Positions 24,997 through 34,383 of a stretch of 64,000 bases of DNA are shown here, in pieces. Numbering within the stretch: position 1 is the stretch's first letter; the number at the start of each line of letters is the position of its first letter. The notes beneath the pieces were generated by a model. It made no database searches and was not told where the DNA came from. It was given only the letters and a program-made list of their open reading frames with translations. The stretch lies in NCBI GenBank assembly GCA_020849295.1, contig JADLGN010000005.1, positions 273,779 through 337,778 on the forward strand, written 5' to 3'. This DNA is from Bacteroidia bacterium. Its GTDB lineage: Bacteria; Bacteroidota; Bacteroidia; NS11-12g; UBA9320. Made by a program: the position numbers and the translations under genes.

Positions 24997-27369
24997 TTAA
25001 AATTTAAAATTCCATGTTATTGAAGGCACCCATCTGAAAAGAGCAATTTGCTCTGTAATAGGTATTCCTGTATCAATTTCTTTTTTATCATCTCCTTTTA
25101 TTTTTCTAGTTCCGGTAATTATTGAATATGGGTTTTTCCTGCCATAAAGATTATATACCGACAAATTCCATGAATTTTCAAAAATTCCTTTTTTTCGTTT
25201 TTTGGGATAATAATTTATACCGGCATCCATACGGTGATATGCTGGAAATCTCTGCGAATTACGCGGTCCGTAAAATGGAACTAACTTACCGTCATATTCC
25301 CATCTACCTTGAGGAAAAGTTACCGGATTGCCTGTAGTATAAACAAAATTCAGATTTACATCCCATTGTTTATTTAATTCGTAGCTTGTACTAATGGTTA
25401 AATTATGAGTACGGTCTGTGTTAGATGGATATGCTTTATTGTTATTTATTCCATTAATTTTTCTCATAGATCGCGATAAAGTATAACTTACAAATCCTTT
25501 AAAATTTCCTTTATTTTTTTTGATAAAAAACTCTGAACCATAGCTCCAACCCTTACCTGTAAGTAATTCGCCATAAACGATATCATTTAAAAACAAAACT
25601 GCATTATCTCTGAAATCAATTTGATTTTTCATCCATTTATAATAAAGTTCTACAGAGGTTTCCAAACCTAAGTCAAAATTTTTAAAATAGCCTGCTGAAA
25701 TTTGATCAGAAATTTGTGGTTTTATATTTATGTTTGATGGTATCCACTGGTCAGTCGGTAGGGCTGTACCAGAATTTGAAGCTTGTTGTAAGTATTGCAA
25801 AGTTCTGTTATAAGATATTTTTATCGCATCGTTTTTTGTAAAATTATAGCTTGCACTCATTCGCGGTTCTAATCCGCTATATGTATTATAAATTGAATTT
25901 TTCTTGTAAGTCAATGTATCTGTTACCTTTGGTTCTGCACCTACGCTATCATAACTGAATTTATATTCTTTGCAGCTGCCCAAATTATTAAGTATTGAAT
26001 ATCTAAGTCCGTACCGCACTTTAAATCTTGTATTAAATTTATGCTCATGCTCAGCATATATTGCACTTTCAAGGGCTTTGCGTCTATCCATTTTAATTTC
26101 ATTTTTTAAAAATGATTCTTTAGTTAGTGGTTTTATTTCTCCTTGATTAAAATTATGATGAGTAATAATTCCTCCAAAATTGAATTTATTTGCAGGATTG
26201 TAATACCATGAAAAATCTGACTTAAAGCTAAAATCTCTTATTCCTTGTAAAAATTCGAGATTTGTGGCTTCTGAGAAATTTAATTTAAAATAATAATCAA
26301 AATCGCTGTAAATAAAAGTTTGATTTGAAAAAAGTTTTTTGTTGAACAAATGATTCCACCTGACTGTGGCTGTTTTATTTCCCCAACTGTTGCCAAACAA
26401 ACCTGCAAAATCAAACAAATCTCTTCCAAAATATCCCGAAACAAATAATTTGTCTTTTTCACTGAGCTTATAGTTGATTTTTGCATTAAAATCATAAAAA
26501 TACAACCTGCTTTTTTTAGCTCCTTCTACATTTGATAATGGCAAAAATATATCTGCATAAGAGCGCCTGCCCGAAACAATAAACGATGATTTATTTTTAA
26601 TAATTGGTCCTTCAAGAGTTAGTCTGCTTGATAATAATCCAATACCACCGGACCCGGTATATTTTTTATTATTCCCTTCTTTCATTCTTACATCAATAAG
26701 TGAGGACAGCCTTCCACCATATTGCGCCGGAATACCGCCCTTATATACATCCAAATCGCGAATAGCATCACCATTGAAAACCGAAAAAAATCCTAATAAG
26801 TGAGAAATGTTGTAAACTGTTGCTTCATCAAGTAATATAAGATTTTGGTCTTGTGTTCCGCCACGTACACTAAAACCTGAATTTCCCTCTCCGGCACTTA
26901 TTATTCCGGGAAGCATAGTTACAGTTTTTAGTATATCTATTTCGCCAAAAACAACCGGAATACGCTTTACCGATTGCATATCGAGCTTTATTACACTTAT
27001 TTGTTTATTTTCTGTTTTTGATTCTTGCTGCTCTGCACTAATTACCACTTCATCTATATCTGTTGATTTTTCACTTAGCTCTATATTTATAGTAATATTT
27101 TTATTTAATGAAATTGATTTTTCAATTTCATTATATCCTACATATCTAATTAATAGTTTTAAATTTCCTTTAGGTACTGTTATTGAATAAAAGCCGTAAG
27201 AATTAGAACTAACTCCGTTTGTAGTTCCTTTTACCATAATTGTAGCACCTGCAAGGTCTTCGCCTGTTTTTTCATCTGTTATTCGTCCGCTTATTGTGTA
27301 GTTTTGTGCCTGCAGTAATATTGTAGTGATAGATAGAAAAAATAAAAGAATTAAGGATTTTGTTTTCAT
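24997..27369 (-). CDS. TonB-dependent receptor partnered with DUF4249
   Basis: 790 residues: a signal peptide (about 1-21), a CarboxypepD_reg-like domain (YTISGRITDEKTGEDLAGAT, about 24-110), a plug (TVTMLPGIISAGEGNSGFSV, LLDEATVYNISHLLGFFSVF) and an outer-membrane barrel ending WNFKF. It is the first gene of a receptor-DUF4249-phosphoesterase operon. The substrate cannot be read from sequence and no riboswitch or regulator is seen. A minus-strand TAATTTTG at 27377-27384 is a possible -7 element without a good -33. The barrel lacks a SusD partner, so a polysaccharide-type Sus system is unlikely. Confidence 0.9.
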   Translation of the reverse strand: MKTKSLILLFFLSITTILLQAQNYTISGRITDEKTGEDLAGATIMVKGTTNGVSSNSYGFYSITVPKGNLKLLIRYVGYNEIEKSISLNKNITINIELSEKSTDIDEVVISAEQQESKTENKQISVIKLDMQSVKRIPVVFGEIDILKTVTMLPGIISAGEGNSGFSVRGGTQDQNLILLDEATVYNISHLLGFFSVFNGDAIRDLDVYKGGIPAQYGGRLSSLIDVRMKEGNNKKYTGSGGIGLLSSRLTLEGPIIKNKSSFIVSGRRSYADIFLPLSNVEGAKKSRLYFYDFNAKINYKLSEKDKLFVSGYFGRDLFDFAGLFGNSWGNKTATVRWNHLFNKKLFSNQTFIYSDFDYYFKLNFSEATNLEFLQGIRDFSFKSDFSWYYNPANKFNFGGIITHHNFNQGEIKPLTKESFLKNEIKMDRRKALESAIYAEHEHKFNTRFKVRYGLRYSILNNLGSCKEYKFSYDSVGAEPKVTDTLTYKKNSIYNTYSGLEPRMSASYNFTKNDAIKISYNRTLQYLQQASNSGTALPTDQWIPSNINIKPQISDQISAGYFKNFDLGLETSVELYYKWMKNQIDFRDNAVLFLNDIVYGELLTGKGWSYGSEFFIKKNKGNFKGFVSYTLSRSMRKINGINNNKAYPSNTDRTHNLTISTSYELNKQWDVNLNFVYTTGNPVTFPQGRWEYDGKLVPFYGPRNSQRFPAYHRMDAGINYYPKKRKKGIFENSWNLSVYNLYGRKNPYSIITGTRKIKGDDKKEIDTGIPITEQIALFRWVPSITWNFKF

Positions 27370-27517
27370 TATGAGGCAAAATTATTTCTATAAGAAAACT
27401 GAAATTTATTGTTTAGATATTTCAATTAAAAAATCAGACTAAAATTTTAATGTGAGTTTAAAATTAATTTATATTTTAATTAAAGAATTTAATATTTTTT
27501 ATTTGCAAGTTCAAATA

Positions 27518-28243
27518 ATGACAGATATAAAAAAATGGATTCCAAATATTATTACACTTTCCAATTTGGGTTGTGGAATGATAGCATGTTGGATAGCAGC
27601 CCGAAACATTCCTGATTTTTTGCAAAACGAATCACTAATAGAAAACAAATGGCTTATGGTGTCTCCATCGCTTTTTATTTTTGCTGCAGCAATTTTTGAT
27701 TTTTTAGATGGTTTTGCTGCAAGAATACTCAATGTAAGTTCTGACTTAGGCAAACAATTAGATAGCTTAGCAGATATTGTAAGTTTTGGAATTGCTCCTT
27801 CATTTATAATTATTGCTTACAGTTATTTGGGTGATTATTCAGCTTTTGGATTGTTTTTAGGAATTTTTGCTGCCATTCGTTTGGCAAAATTCAACAATGA
27901 TACACGTCAGTCTGATTCATTTCTGGGATTGCCTGTCCCAAGCTCAGGATTGATAATTGCATCTCTACCGTTTATTGACAACACTGGTGTTTTAGCTTTT
28001 TTGCATAATTTTTGGATAATGGCAATATTGATAATAGCACTTTGTCTTTTAATGATTTCTGAAATTCCTTTGTTGGCACTTAAGTTTAAAAATTTTAAAT
28101 TAAAAGATAATATATTTCGATATATTCTTTTGTTGATAGCAACTGTACTATTAATATTTTTTGGTTTCCAAAGTATATCACTAATTATTTTTACATATAT
28201 TTTAATTTCAATTATTTCCTTAAAATTTGAGTTAATAAAATAA
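27518..28243 (+). CDS. pssA: CDP-diacylglycerol-serine O-phosphatidyltransferase
   Basis: 241 residues and multiple membrane helices. The CDP-alcohol phosphatidyltransferase motif DGxxARxxxxxxxxGxxxDxxxD is complete (DGFAARILNVSSDLGKQLDS, then LAD). The enzyme makes phosphatidylserine, which the psd gene at 54185-54841 would decarboxylate. The N-terminus MTDIKKWIPNIITLSNLGCG is characteristic of the Bacteroidota/Bacillus-type enzyme. An in-frame open stretch upstream to 27452 lacks family similarity, so ATG 27518 is the start. The gene is isolated between a divergent receptor and the restriction-modification gene. Confidence 0.93.
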   Translation: MTDIKKWIPNIITLSNLGCGMIACWIAARNIPDFLQNESLIENKWLMVSPSLFIFAAAIFDFLDGFAARILNVSSDLGKQLDSLADIVSFGIAPSFIIIAYSYLGDYSAFGLFLGIFAAIRLAKFNNDTRQSDSFLGLPVPSSGLIIASLPFIDNTGVLAFLHNFWIMAILIIALCLLMISEIPLLALKFKNFKLKDNIFRYILLLIATVLLIFFGFQSISLIIFTYILISIISLKFELIK

Positions 28244-28348
28244 AGAGTATTTGCCGAAACTAATTAAACCTATGTTTGGGTAAAAGACAAAATTGCTATA
28301 TAACCAAAGCTTTATTTCTCTCAATAACAATTTATCTGTGTAATAATC

Positions 28349-28356
28349 TACCTTTG
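28349..28356 (+). promoter_or_regulatory. Candidate -7 element (TACCTTTG) for the restriction-modification gene
   Basis: TACCTTTG fits TAnnTTTG, 38 bases before the ATG at 28395; no matching -33 TTG is visible. The rest of the 151-base gap after pssA shows nothing recognisable. Confidence 0.35.
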
Positions 28357-28394
28357 TTTAATTCAAATTAAACTGAAAGAAAACTATAGGCAGA

Positions 28395-31300
28395 ATGACT
28401 CAAAAAGAAGAAGCATACAATGAAATCGCAAAGTTGGTAGAACGCTTTACAGAGCAATACAACAGCTACAAAAAAGCCGACTATAACGAAACGCTGACAA
28501 GGCGGGACTTCATTGACCCTTTCTTCAAAGCACTCGGTTGGGACATTGACAACAAGAACGGTTACGCAGAAGCATACCGTGAAGTTATTCACGAAGACAA
28601 AGTAAAAGTTGGTAAGGCAACCAAAGCACCTGATTATTCTTTTAGGTTGGTTGGAGGCAAGCGATTGTTTTTTGTTGAAGCCAAGAAACCCAATGTTGTA
28701 GTTAAGGACGAAATTCAGCCAGCTTATCAGGTTCGCAGATACGGTTGGAGTGCAAAACTTCCTATTTCCATCATCACCGACTTTGAGGAGTTTGCAATTT
28801 ACGACTGCACCAAAAAACCTTTGCCGACAGACAAGGCATCTGTTGCACGCATCAAGTATCTCACTTTTAAAGATTACCTTAACGAGTTCGATTTCATTTG
28901 GGACACTTTCAGTAAAGAGAAAGTTCTCAAAGGCAGCTTTGACAAGTTTGTACAAAGCGACACTTACAAAAAAGGAACAGCAACAGTTGACAAAGAATTT
29001 TTGCAATCGCTTGACAGTTGGAGAACTTATTTGGCAACTTCCATCAGCCGCAACAACAAGCAACTTGATGAAGACGAAATAAATTTTTGTGTTCAGCAAA
29101 CGATTGACAGAATTATTTTTCTGCGAATTGCAGAGGACAGAAGTGTTGAACCTTACGGCACTTTGAAAGAAGCAATCAAAAGCGGAGAGTTTTACAAAAA
29201 TCTTTACCGACAGTTTGAGCAAGCAGATGACAAATACAATTCGGGTTTGTTTGATTTCAAAAAGGACAAAATCAGCAAATCGCTTGTCATTGAAAACAAG
29301 ATTGTAAAAACAATTATCAATGAACTGTATTATCCTGAAAGCCCTTACGAGTTTTCGGTTTTGAGTGTTGAGATTTTAGGCAGTGCTTACGAACAGTTCT
29401 TAGGAAAAGTAATTCGCATTACGCCAGGACACATTGCAAAGGTTGAGGAAAAACCCGAAGTGCGTAAAGCAGGTGGTATTTATTATACGCCTCAATATGT
29501 GGTAGAATACATTGTAAAGAATACCGTAGGAAAACTGGTTGAAAACAAAACACCGAAAGAGATAAGCAAAATAAAAATAGTTGACCCTGCCTGCGGCAGT
29601 GGCAGCTTTCTTATCGGTGCTTATCAGTATTTGTTGGACTGGCACAAAAACTATTACACCGACAACGGTAAAACCTTACCTGACGGCAGGCGGGTTTCAA
29701 AAGGAAGTAAAAACAATCCGCTTACACCCGAAGGCAACTTGACCACAGCAGAGAAGAAAAGAATTTTACTTAACAACATTTTCGGAGTTGATATTGATGT
29801 GAACGCAGTTGAAGTAACCAAACTTAGTTTGTTGTTGAAATGTATGGAAGGAGAAACCGAAGCAAGCATTGCAACACAGATGAAACTCTTTCACGAAAGA
29901 GTTTTGCCAACGCTTGATGAAAACATTAAAAGCGGAAACAGTTTAATTGACACTGATTTTTATGATGGACAAATTGATTTTGGAGAAGAAAAGAAAATAA
30001 AGCCGTTTAATTGGCAGAAAGGTTTTTCGGGTGTTTTTAAAGAAACTATTGTTGAGCATGAATTAATGGCATATCATGTAACATGTGTAATGCATAATAC
30101 CAGAACATCACAAAGGATGGTAGAATATAAGGTAAAAAAAGGAACACCCGAATATCTTACAATAGATGAAGAGGAAAAACTGGTCAGTATAATTTGTGAT
30201 ATAATATGCAAAGATAAATTAAGAATATTAGCTTTAAATATATGTGCTGATCACTTGCATTTTGCCATTGTTTGTAATCCTGAAAAATTAACAGCAATAG
30301 TTGGAAAATTAAAGTCAGTTTCTGCCAGAGAATTCAACATCTGGCGGAAAGCAACAATACCGATGCAGTCACAGAACCCGTCTCCTACTCCGACACAGTC
30401 ACCTACAAGGGAACAATTTACTAGGGGGCAATTTACAAGGGGGCAATTTACAAGGGGGCATGCCCCCTTGTTTGACATCACATCTGACCCCTTATCAACA
30501 ACAGATACAAGAGGCGAAACCCAACATTCGCTTTGGGCACAGAAGTTCAACAGAGTAGAAATTGAATCTGACAGACAATTTGATAATGTAATTGAATATA
30601 TAAACAACAACAGATTTAAACACGAACTAAAACCTCTTAGTAATGAAACTCAAAAACTAATTGACAACACTCTCACTTCTTTTGATGATGCATATAATCC
30701 TGAAATAATAAAGGGAGGTTTTGATTGTGTAATTGGGAATCCACCTTACGGAGCAAACTTTAGTGAGCAAGAAAAAAGCTACTTGCTTTCAAAATTCAGA
30801 AATCAAAACTATCAACTTGACAGTTATTTGATTTTTCTTGAACAATCTATAAAAGCACTTTTAAAAGAAGATGGAAGATTCGGAATGATTATTCCTAATC
30901 CTTGGCTTACAAACTTGTTTCAAAAGAATTTGCGGAAATTCATTTTTGAAAATTCAGCAGTTAATGAAATTGTTCATTTCAAGCAAGCGGTTTTTCCTTC
31001 GGTAACTGTTGATACAGAAATTGTAATTCTTTCAAACGTGAAAGTAAAAAACAATGAAGTAAAAGTTACAGTAGTTGAAAAAGGAAATTCACTTCTACAT
31101 GACATGCATACAGTCATTAAGCACAAGCAAAAAGAATGGGTTGAAGGAAATGGAGAGGTTGTAAATATTTTTCAAAGTGAATCTGACAAAGCATTATTCA
31201 TGAAAATTCTTAAAAACACAAATCCTCTTGAAGAATATTTTATTATCAATGTCGGCATCAAACCTTATCAAGTTGGAAAAGGAAAACCAAAGCAGACAAA

Positions 31301-31925
31301 AAAAGATGTTGACGAAAGAATTTTTGACAGCGATAAAAAAGAGAATAAACTTTTCAGAAAGTATTTAAGAGGAAAAGACATTTATCGTTTTATAACTTCG
31401 CCTTTAGAAGAACGCTATTTAAAATTTGGTGAATGGTTAGCAGAACCAAGACCAGCAGCAAATTTTGATGCTCCTGTAAAAATATTTATGCGGCAAACAG
31501 GCGACAGTTTAATTGGAACTATTGATACAAAACAATTTTTGTGTTTGAATAATATGCATGTATTAGTTCCAAAAGAAACCACAAAATCCAATGCAAAATA
31601 TTTTTTAGGAATTATCAATTCCAAACTTTTGAATTGGTATTACCAAACTCTCAATCCTGAAAAGGGAGAAGCCCTGGCAGAAGTCAAGAAATCAAATGTT
31701 GCACATTTGCCAATAAAATTGGCTGATGCCAAAACTCAAACTGAAATTGAAAAACTTGTTGAGCAACTAATAAAACTGAACGAAGAGAAAGCAGAAGCAA
31801 CTTTGCAAACCAAAATTTCTCAACTGCAAAGCAAGATTGACTACTGCGAGGAGAGAATAAATCAAATCGTTTATCAACTTTATGACTTGACCGAAGCAGA
31901 TATAAAAATTGTAGAAGGGAAATAG
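28395..31925 (+). CDS. Type IIG restriction-modification enzyme (Eco57I-like) interrupted in frame by an HUH transposase domain
   Basis: 1176 residues. A PD-(D/E)xK nuclease lies at the N-terminus (Asp80 in APDYSF, Glu95-Ala-Lys97 in FVEAKKP). The N6-adenine methylase has motif I DPACGSGSF (397-405) and motif IV NPPY (782-785), followed by a TaqI/Eco57I-like specificity region and a C-terminal coiled coil (about 1120-1165). A single polypeptide would both cut and methylate DNA. Motifs I and IV are 385 residues apart. About 220 of these (roughly 550-772) are a foreign domain with an HUH motif. The first 1.6 kb is about 45% GC, while the insertion and specificity region are near 25-30%. No separate specificity or helper gene is present. 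Whether the enzyme folds and works is unknown. Confidence 0.88.
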   Translation: MTQKEEAYNEIAKLVERFTEQYNSYKKADYNETLTRRDFIDPFFKALGWDIDNKNGYAEAYREVIHEDKVKVGKATKAPDYSFRLVGGKRLFFVEAKKPNVVVKDEIQPAYQVRRYGWSAKLPISIITDFEEFAIYDCTKKPLPTDKASVARIKYLTFKDYLNEFDFIWDTFSKEKVLKGSFDKFVQSDTYKKGTATVDKEFLQSLDSWRTYLATSISRNNKQLDEDEINFCVQQTIDRIIFLRIAEDRSVEPYGTLKEAIKSGEFYKNLYRQFEQADDKYNSGLFDFKKDKISKSLVIENKIVKTIINELYYPESPYEFSVLSVEILGSAYEQFLGKVIRITPGHIAKVEEKPEVRKAGGIYYTPQYVVEYIVKNTVGKLVENKTPKEISKIKIVDPACGSGSFLIGAYQYLLDWHKNYYTDNGKTLPDGRRVSKGSKNNPLTPEGNLTTAEKKRILLNNIFGVDIDVNAVEVTKLSLLLKCMEGETEASIATQMKLFHERVLPTLDENIKSGNSLIDTDFYDGQIDFGEEKKIKPFNWQKGFSGVFKETIVEHELMAYHVTCVMHNTRTSQRMVEYKVKKGTPEYLTIDEEEKLVSIICDIICKDKLRILALNICADHLHFAIVCNPEKLTAIVGKLKSVSAREFNIWRKATIPMQSQNPSPTPTQSPTREQFTRGQFTRGQFTRGHAPLFDITSDPLSTTDTRGETQHSLWAQKFNRVEIESDRQFDNVIEYINNNRFKHELKPLSNETQKLIDNTLTSFDDAYNPEIIKGGFDCVIGNPPYGANFSEQEKSYLLSKFRNQNYQLDSYLIFLEQSIKALLKEDGRFGMIIPNPWLTNLFQKNLRKFIFENSAVNEIVHFKQAVFPSVTVDTEIVILSNVKVKNNEVKVTVVEKGNSLLHDMHTVIKHKQKEWVEGNGEVVNIFQSESDKALFMKILKNTNPLEEYFIINVGIKPYQVGKGKPKQTKKDVDERIFDSDKKENKLFRKYLRGKDIYRFITSPLEERYLKFGEWLAEPRPAANFDAPVKIFMRQTGDSLIGTIDTKQFLCLNNMHVLVPKETTKSNAKYFLGIINSKLLNWYYQTLNPEKGEALAEVKKSNVAHLPIKLADAKTQTEIEKLVEQLIKLNEEKAEATLQTKISQLQSKIDYCEERINQIVYQLYDLTEADIKIVEGK
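30042..30710 (+). mobile_element. In-frame HUH (IS200/RAYT-like, Y1) transposase insertion
   Basis: Inside the restriction-modification gene, the sequence between the Eco57I-type segments FNWQKGFSGVFK and KGGFDCVIGNPPYG encodes an unrelated domain. It has LMAYHVTCVMHNTRTSQRMV, an HUH motif His620-Leu-His622 (CADHLHFAIV) and a candidate catalytic Tyr735 (VIEYINNNRFKHEL), the layout of IS200/REP-associated tyrosine transposases. No stop codon or frame change occurs at either edge. The insertion carries four 15-bp tandem repeats and a palindrome. Domain identity is from motif reading; boundaries are accurate to about 10-20 bases. Confidence 0.72.
30405..30471 (+). repeat. Four 15-bp tandem repeats ending in a 22-bp perfect palindrome
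   Basis: Units of the type ACAAGGGGGCAATTT start at 30405, 30420, 30435 and 30450; the first two have small changes. The last unit's ACAAGGGGGCA is followed at once by TGCCCCCTTGT, making a perfect 22-bp inverted repeat at 30450-30471. It encodes a repetitive Thr-Arg-Gly-Gln-Phe stretch. The GC-rich hairpin in an AT-rich gene resembles the REP hairpins recognised by RAYT transposases. Confidence 0.85.
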
Positions 31926-31939
31926 GAATACGCAAAATT

Positions 31940-32806
31940 TTATCCTGCACCATCTATTTTTGAACTAAGCAATACTTTGTTGTCAGCTATTAGTTTTACT
32001 ATATAAAATTCATCGGTATATACAGTATAATCAAATTCAAAATTTAATTTATGTACTCCTGGCAATTCGTTTTCATTATAATACAATTCTCTTACAAGAG
32101 TACCTTGTGGGTTGAACATTGCAATATGAACTTTAGTTGAAAATGGAAATGAATATTCAAACATTCCCCCAATAGTTTCCTTTCTCTCGGGTTTGGTGTA
32201 CCCACTGTATGTTTCCCTTATTTTAATAATACTTGGTATCGGTTTATTGGTTATTTCGGCTACAACTTTTATTAATTTTATCCGCGAAGCAGAATCGTAG
32301 CCAATTATTTCTAGCAAACTTTTTGATTCATCTGCCACACACCATAAAGCTTTTTGCCCTACAGCATCATAATATTTATTTTCATTTATAAATTTTGCTG
32401 TTTTTATAAGTTTACTGTTTTTATTTTCTATGAAATGATAGCTTAATTTTTCATTTCCTGCCATGTCGTATGGTTCGGTACACATACCTTTGGGTTTTAT
32501 AGTTTTTTTTACACCATTATCAAAATTTACTATCAAATTTTCTGTTAATATAAAGTTTTGATAAGCACTATCTGATGGCTCTATTAAATCACCGGTTTTT
32601 AAAGAAATATTGAATTTGCTACTAGTTTTATTTTTAATTTCAATTATTACTGGTTCAATGTAATGAGTACTTTCACTATTATATTTTATCTTTACTTCAA
32701 TAATTTTTTTTGTTGTAGCCTCATTGATTGAATAAGTTGTTACATTTTGTGCTCCAACAGTTTTTACAAACAAGAAAACTATAAAGAATTTTATACTTTT
32801 TATCAT
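31940..32806 (-). CDS. Secreted protein of unknown function
   Basis: 288 residues with a signal peptide (MIKSIKFFIVFLFVKTVGAQ). I do not recognise the body. The N-terminal half is beta-rich (IEVKIKYNSESTHYIEPVII) and the C-terminal third (KVHIAMFNPQGTLVRELYYN ... YIVKLIADNKVLLSSKI) resembles the FlgD-Ig or T9SS-tail-like beta sandwich. A canonical sorting domain is not clear. It ends 14 bases from the restriction-modification gene's stop, convergent with it. It is probably exported to the periplasm or surface. Confidence 0.6.
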   Translation of the reverse strand: MIKSIKFFIVFLFVKTVGAQNVTTYSINEATTKKIIEVKIKYNSESTHYIEPVIIEIKNKTSSKFNISLKTGDLIEPSDSAYQNFILTENLIVNFDNGVKKTIKPKGMCTEPYDMAGNEKLSYHFIENKNSKLIKTAKFINENKYYDAVGQKALWCVADESKSLLEIIGYDSASRIKLIKVVAEITNKPIPSIIKIRETYSGYTKPERKETIGGMFEYSFPFSTKVHIAMFNPQGTLVRELYYNENELPGVHKLNFEFDYTVYTDEFYIVKLIADNKVLLSSKIDGAG

Positions 32807-32916
32807 AATTTTTTAAATTAAAACGATTGAGTAACTTATTAAATTTTGCAATTTTGTAAAAACATTTTTCAAATAAATATTTTGAAAATGATTTAGGTAA
32901 ATTTGATACAATAAAT

Positions 32917-34365
32917 ATGAAAATATTATTAACGGGTGCCAATGGTTACATAGGAATGAGATTATTGCCTGTATTGGTAGAAGCCGGACATGATGTAACT
33001 TGTGTAGTAAGAGAAAGCCGAAGGTTTGAACTATCAAAAACTCTATTGTCTAAAATAAGCGTAATTGACTTTGATTTTCTAAACACTCAAAATATTCAAA
33101 ATGTATTTGGTGGTAAAACTTTTGATGTAGCATATTATCTTATACATTCACTAAAAGATACATTTAAAACTTTAGAGCAATTAGAAAAAAAATCAGCCGA
33201 ATGTTTTATAGAGGTAGCAAAACTTACACATGTAAAACAACTTATATATCTTGGAGGAATAAGCAATTCAAGTTCATTGTCACACCACTTAAATGCTCGA
33301 AAAATTGTAAAAAATATAATTGAACAATCAGGAATAAATTATACAATTTTTGAAGCTGGAGTAATTGTAGGTTCTGGTAGTGCTTCGTTTGAAATTATAC
33401 GCGACTTGGTTGAAAAACTTCCGATAATGATTACCCCCAGACTGATAAATACCAAATGTCAGCCTATTGCAATACGAAACGTAATTAATTACCTAAGTAA
33501 AGCTATTCTAAATGAAAAAGCCTTTAACCATACATTTGAAATTGGCGGACCAGATGTGCTTTCTTACAAAGAAATGATGTTGCAGTATGCAGAAGTAAGA
33601 AAATATAAAAGACGAATTTTTACTTTTCCTTTTATTACCCCAAAACTTGCTTCTTACTGGCTATATTTTACTACTTCTACAAATTTTACTATAGCTCGCC
33701 AACTTGCCGAAAGCATGAAAAATGATGTAGTATGCAAGGATAATTCTATCCGTGAAATAATACCACAAGAAATGATTTCATATAAAGATGCAATACAACT
33801 TGCTTTTGAAATGATAAAACAAAATATGGTTGTATCTTCATGGAAAGATGCTTCAACAAGCACCTTAAATCATCTTAACATAAATGAATACATTGAAGTC
33901 CCTACACACGGTTGTTTTAAAGACAGAAAATGGCTTGAAATAAAAGCAGATGATGTAGAGACAGTAGCTAATCGTTTTTTCGGAATAGGTGGTGAACACG
34001 GTTGGTATTATGCCGATATTTTGTGGCGAATACGAGGTGGTATTGACAAAATACTTGGCGGTGTTGGCTCAAAAAGAGGAAGAAGAAATCAGGAAGAATT
34101 AAAGCCGGGAGATGCCCTTGACCTTTGGAGAGTAATACTTGCCGATAAAAAAAATTATCGTTTGCTGCTTTTTGCCGAAATGAAAATGCCAGGCGAAGCA
34201 TGGCTTGAGTTTACTATTATCAAGTTAAATGAAAGGTATATTCTTAAACAAACTGCAACATTTCGCCCCAGAGGTATAAAAGGCAGAAATTACTGGTATT
34301 CAATGTTGCCTTTTCATTTTTTTATTTTTAATAATATGATAAGAAAAATTGCAGGTGTAAAATAA
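32917..34365 (+). CDS. SDR-family NAD(P)-binding protein with DUF2867 C-terminal domain
   Basis: 482 residues. The N-terminal part is an atypical short-chain dehydrogenase/NmrA-like Rossmann domain (GANGYIG at 7-13, VTCVVRESRRF, YYLIHSL, YLGGISN). The C-terminal roughly 190 residues match the DUF2867 pattern (DLWRVILADKKNYRLLLFAE, MKMPGEAWLEF, GRNYWYSMLPFHFFIF). This two-domain form is common in Bacteroidota; the reaction is unknown. TAAATTTG at 32898-32905 just upstream could be a -7 element. An alpha/beta hydrolase gene follows after 18 bases, suggesting one transcript. Confidence 0.85.
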   Translation: MKILLTGANGYIGMRLLPVLVEAGHDVTCVVRESRRFELSKTLLSKISVIDFDFLNTQNIQNVFGGKTFDVAYYLIHSLKDTFKTLEQLEKKSAECFIEVAKLTHVKQLIYLGGISNSSSLSHHLNARKIVKNIIEQSGINYTIFEAGVIVGSGSASFEIIRDLVEKLPIMITPRLINTKCQPIAIRNVINYLSKAILNEKAFNHTFEIGGPDVLSYKEMMLQYAEVRKYKRRIFTFPFITPKLASYWLYFTTSTNFTIARQLAESMKNDVVCKDNSIREIIPQEMISYKDAIQLAFEMIKQNMVVSSWKDASTSTLNHLNINEYIEVPTHGCFKDRKWLEIKADDVETVANRFFGIGGEHGWYYADILWRIRGGIDKILGGVGSKRGRRNQEELKPGDALDLWRVILADKKNYRLLLFAEMKMPGEAWLEFTIIKLNERYILKQTATFRPRGIKGRNYWYSMLPFHFFIFNNMIRKIAGVK

Positions 34366-34383
34366 TTTGATATAAACAAAAAA

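Noticed and set aside
28368..29222. 284-codon open frame antisense to the restriction-modification gene
   Set aside because: It mirrors the codon structure of a gene with strong motifs on the plus strand (PD-ExK nuclease), lacks recognisable domains, and its length follows from the higher GC of that stretch.
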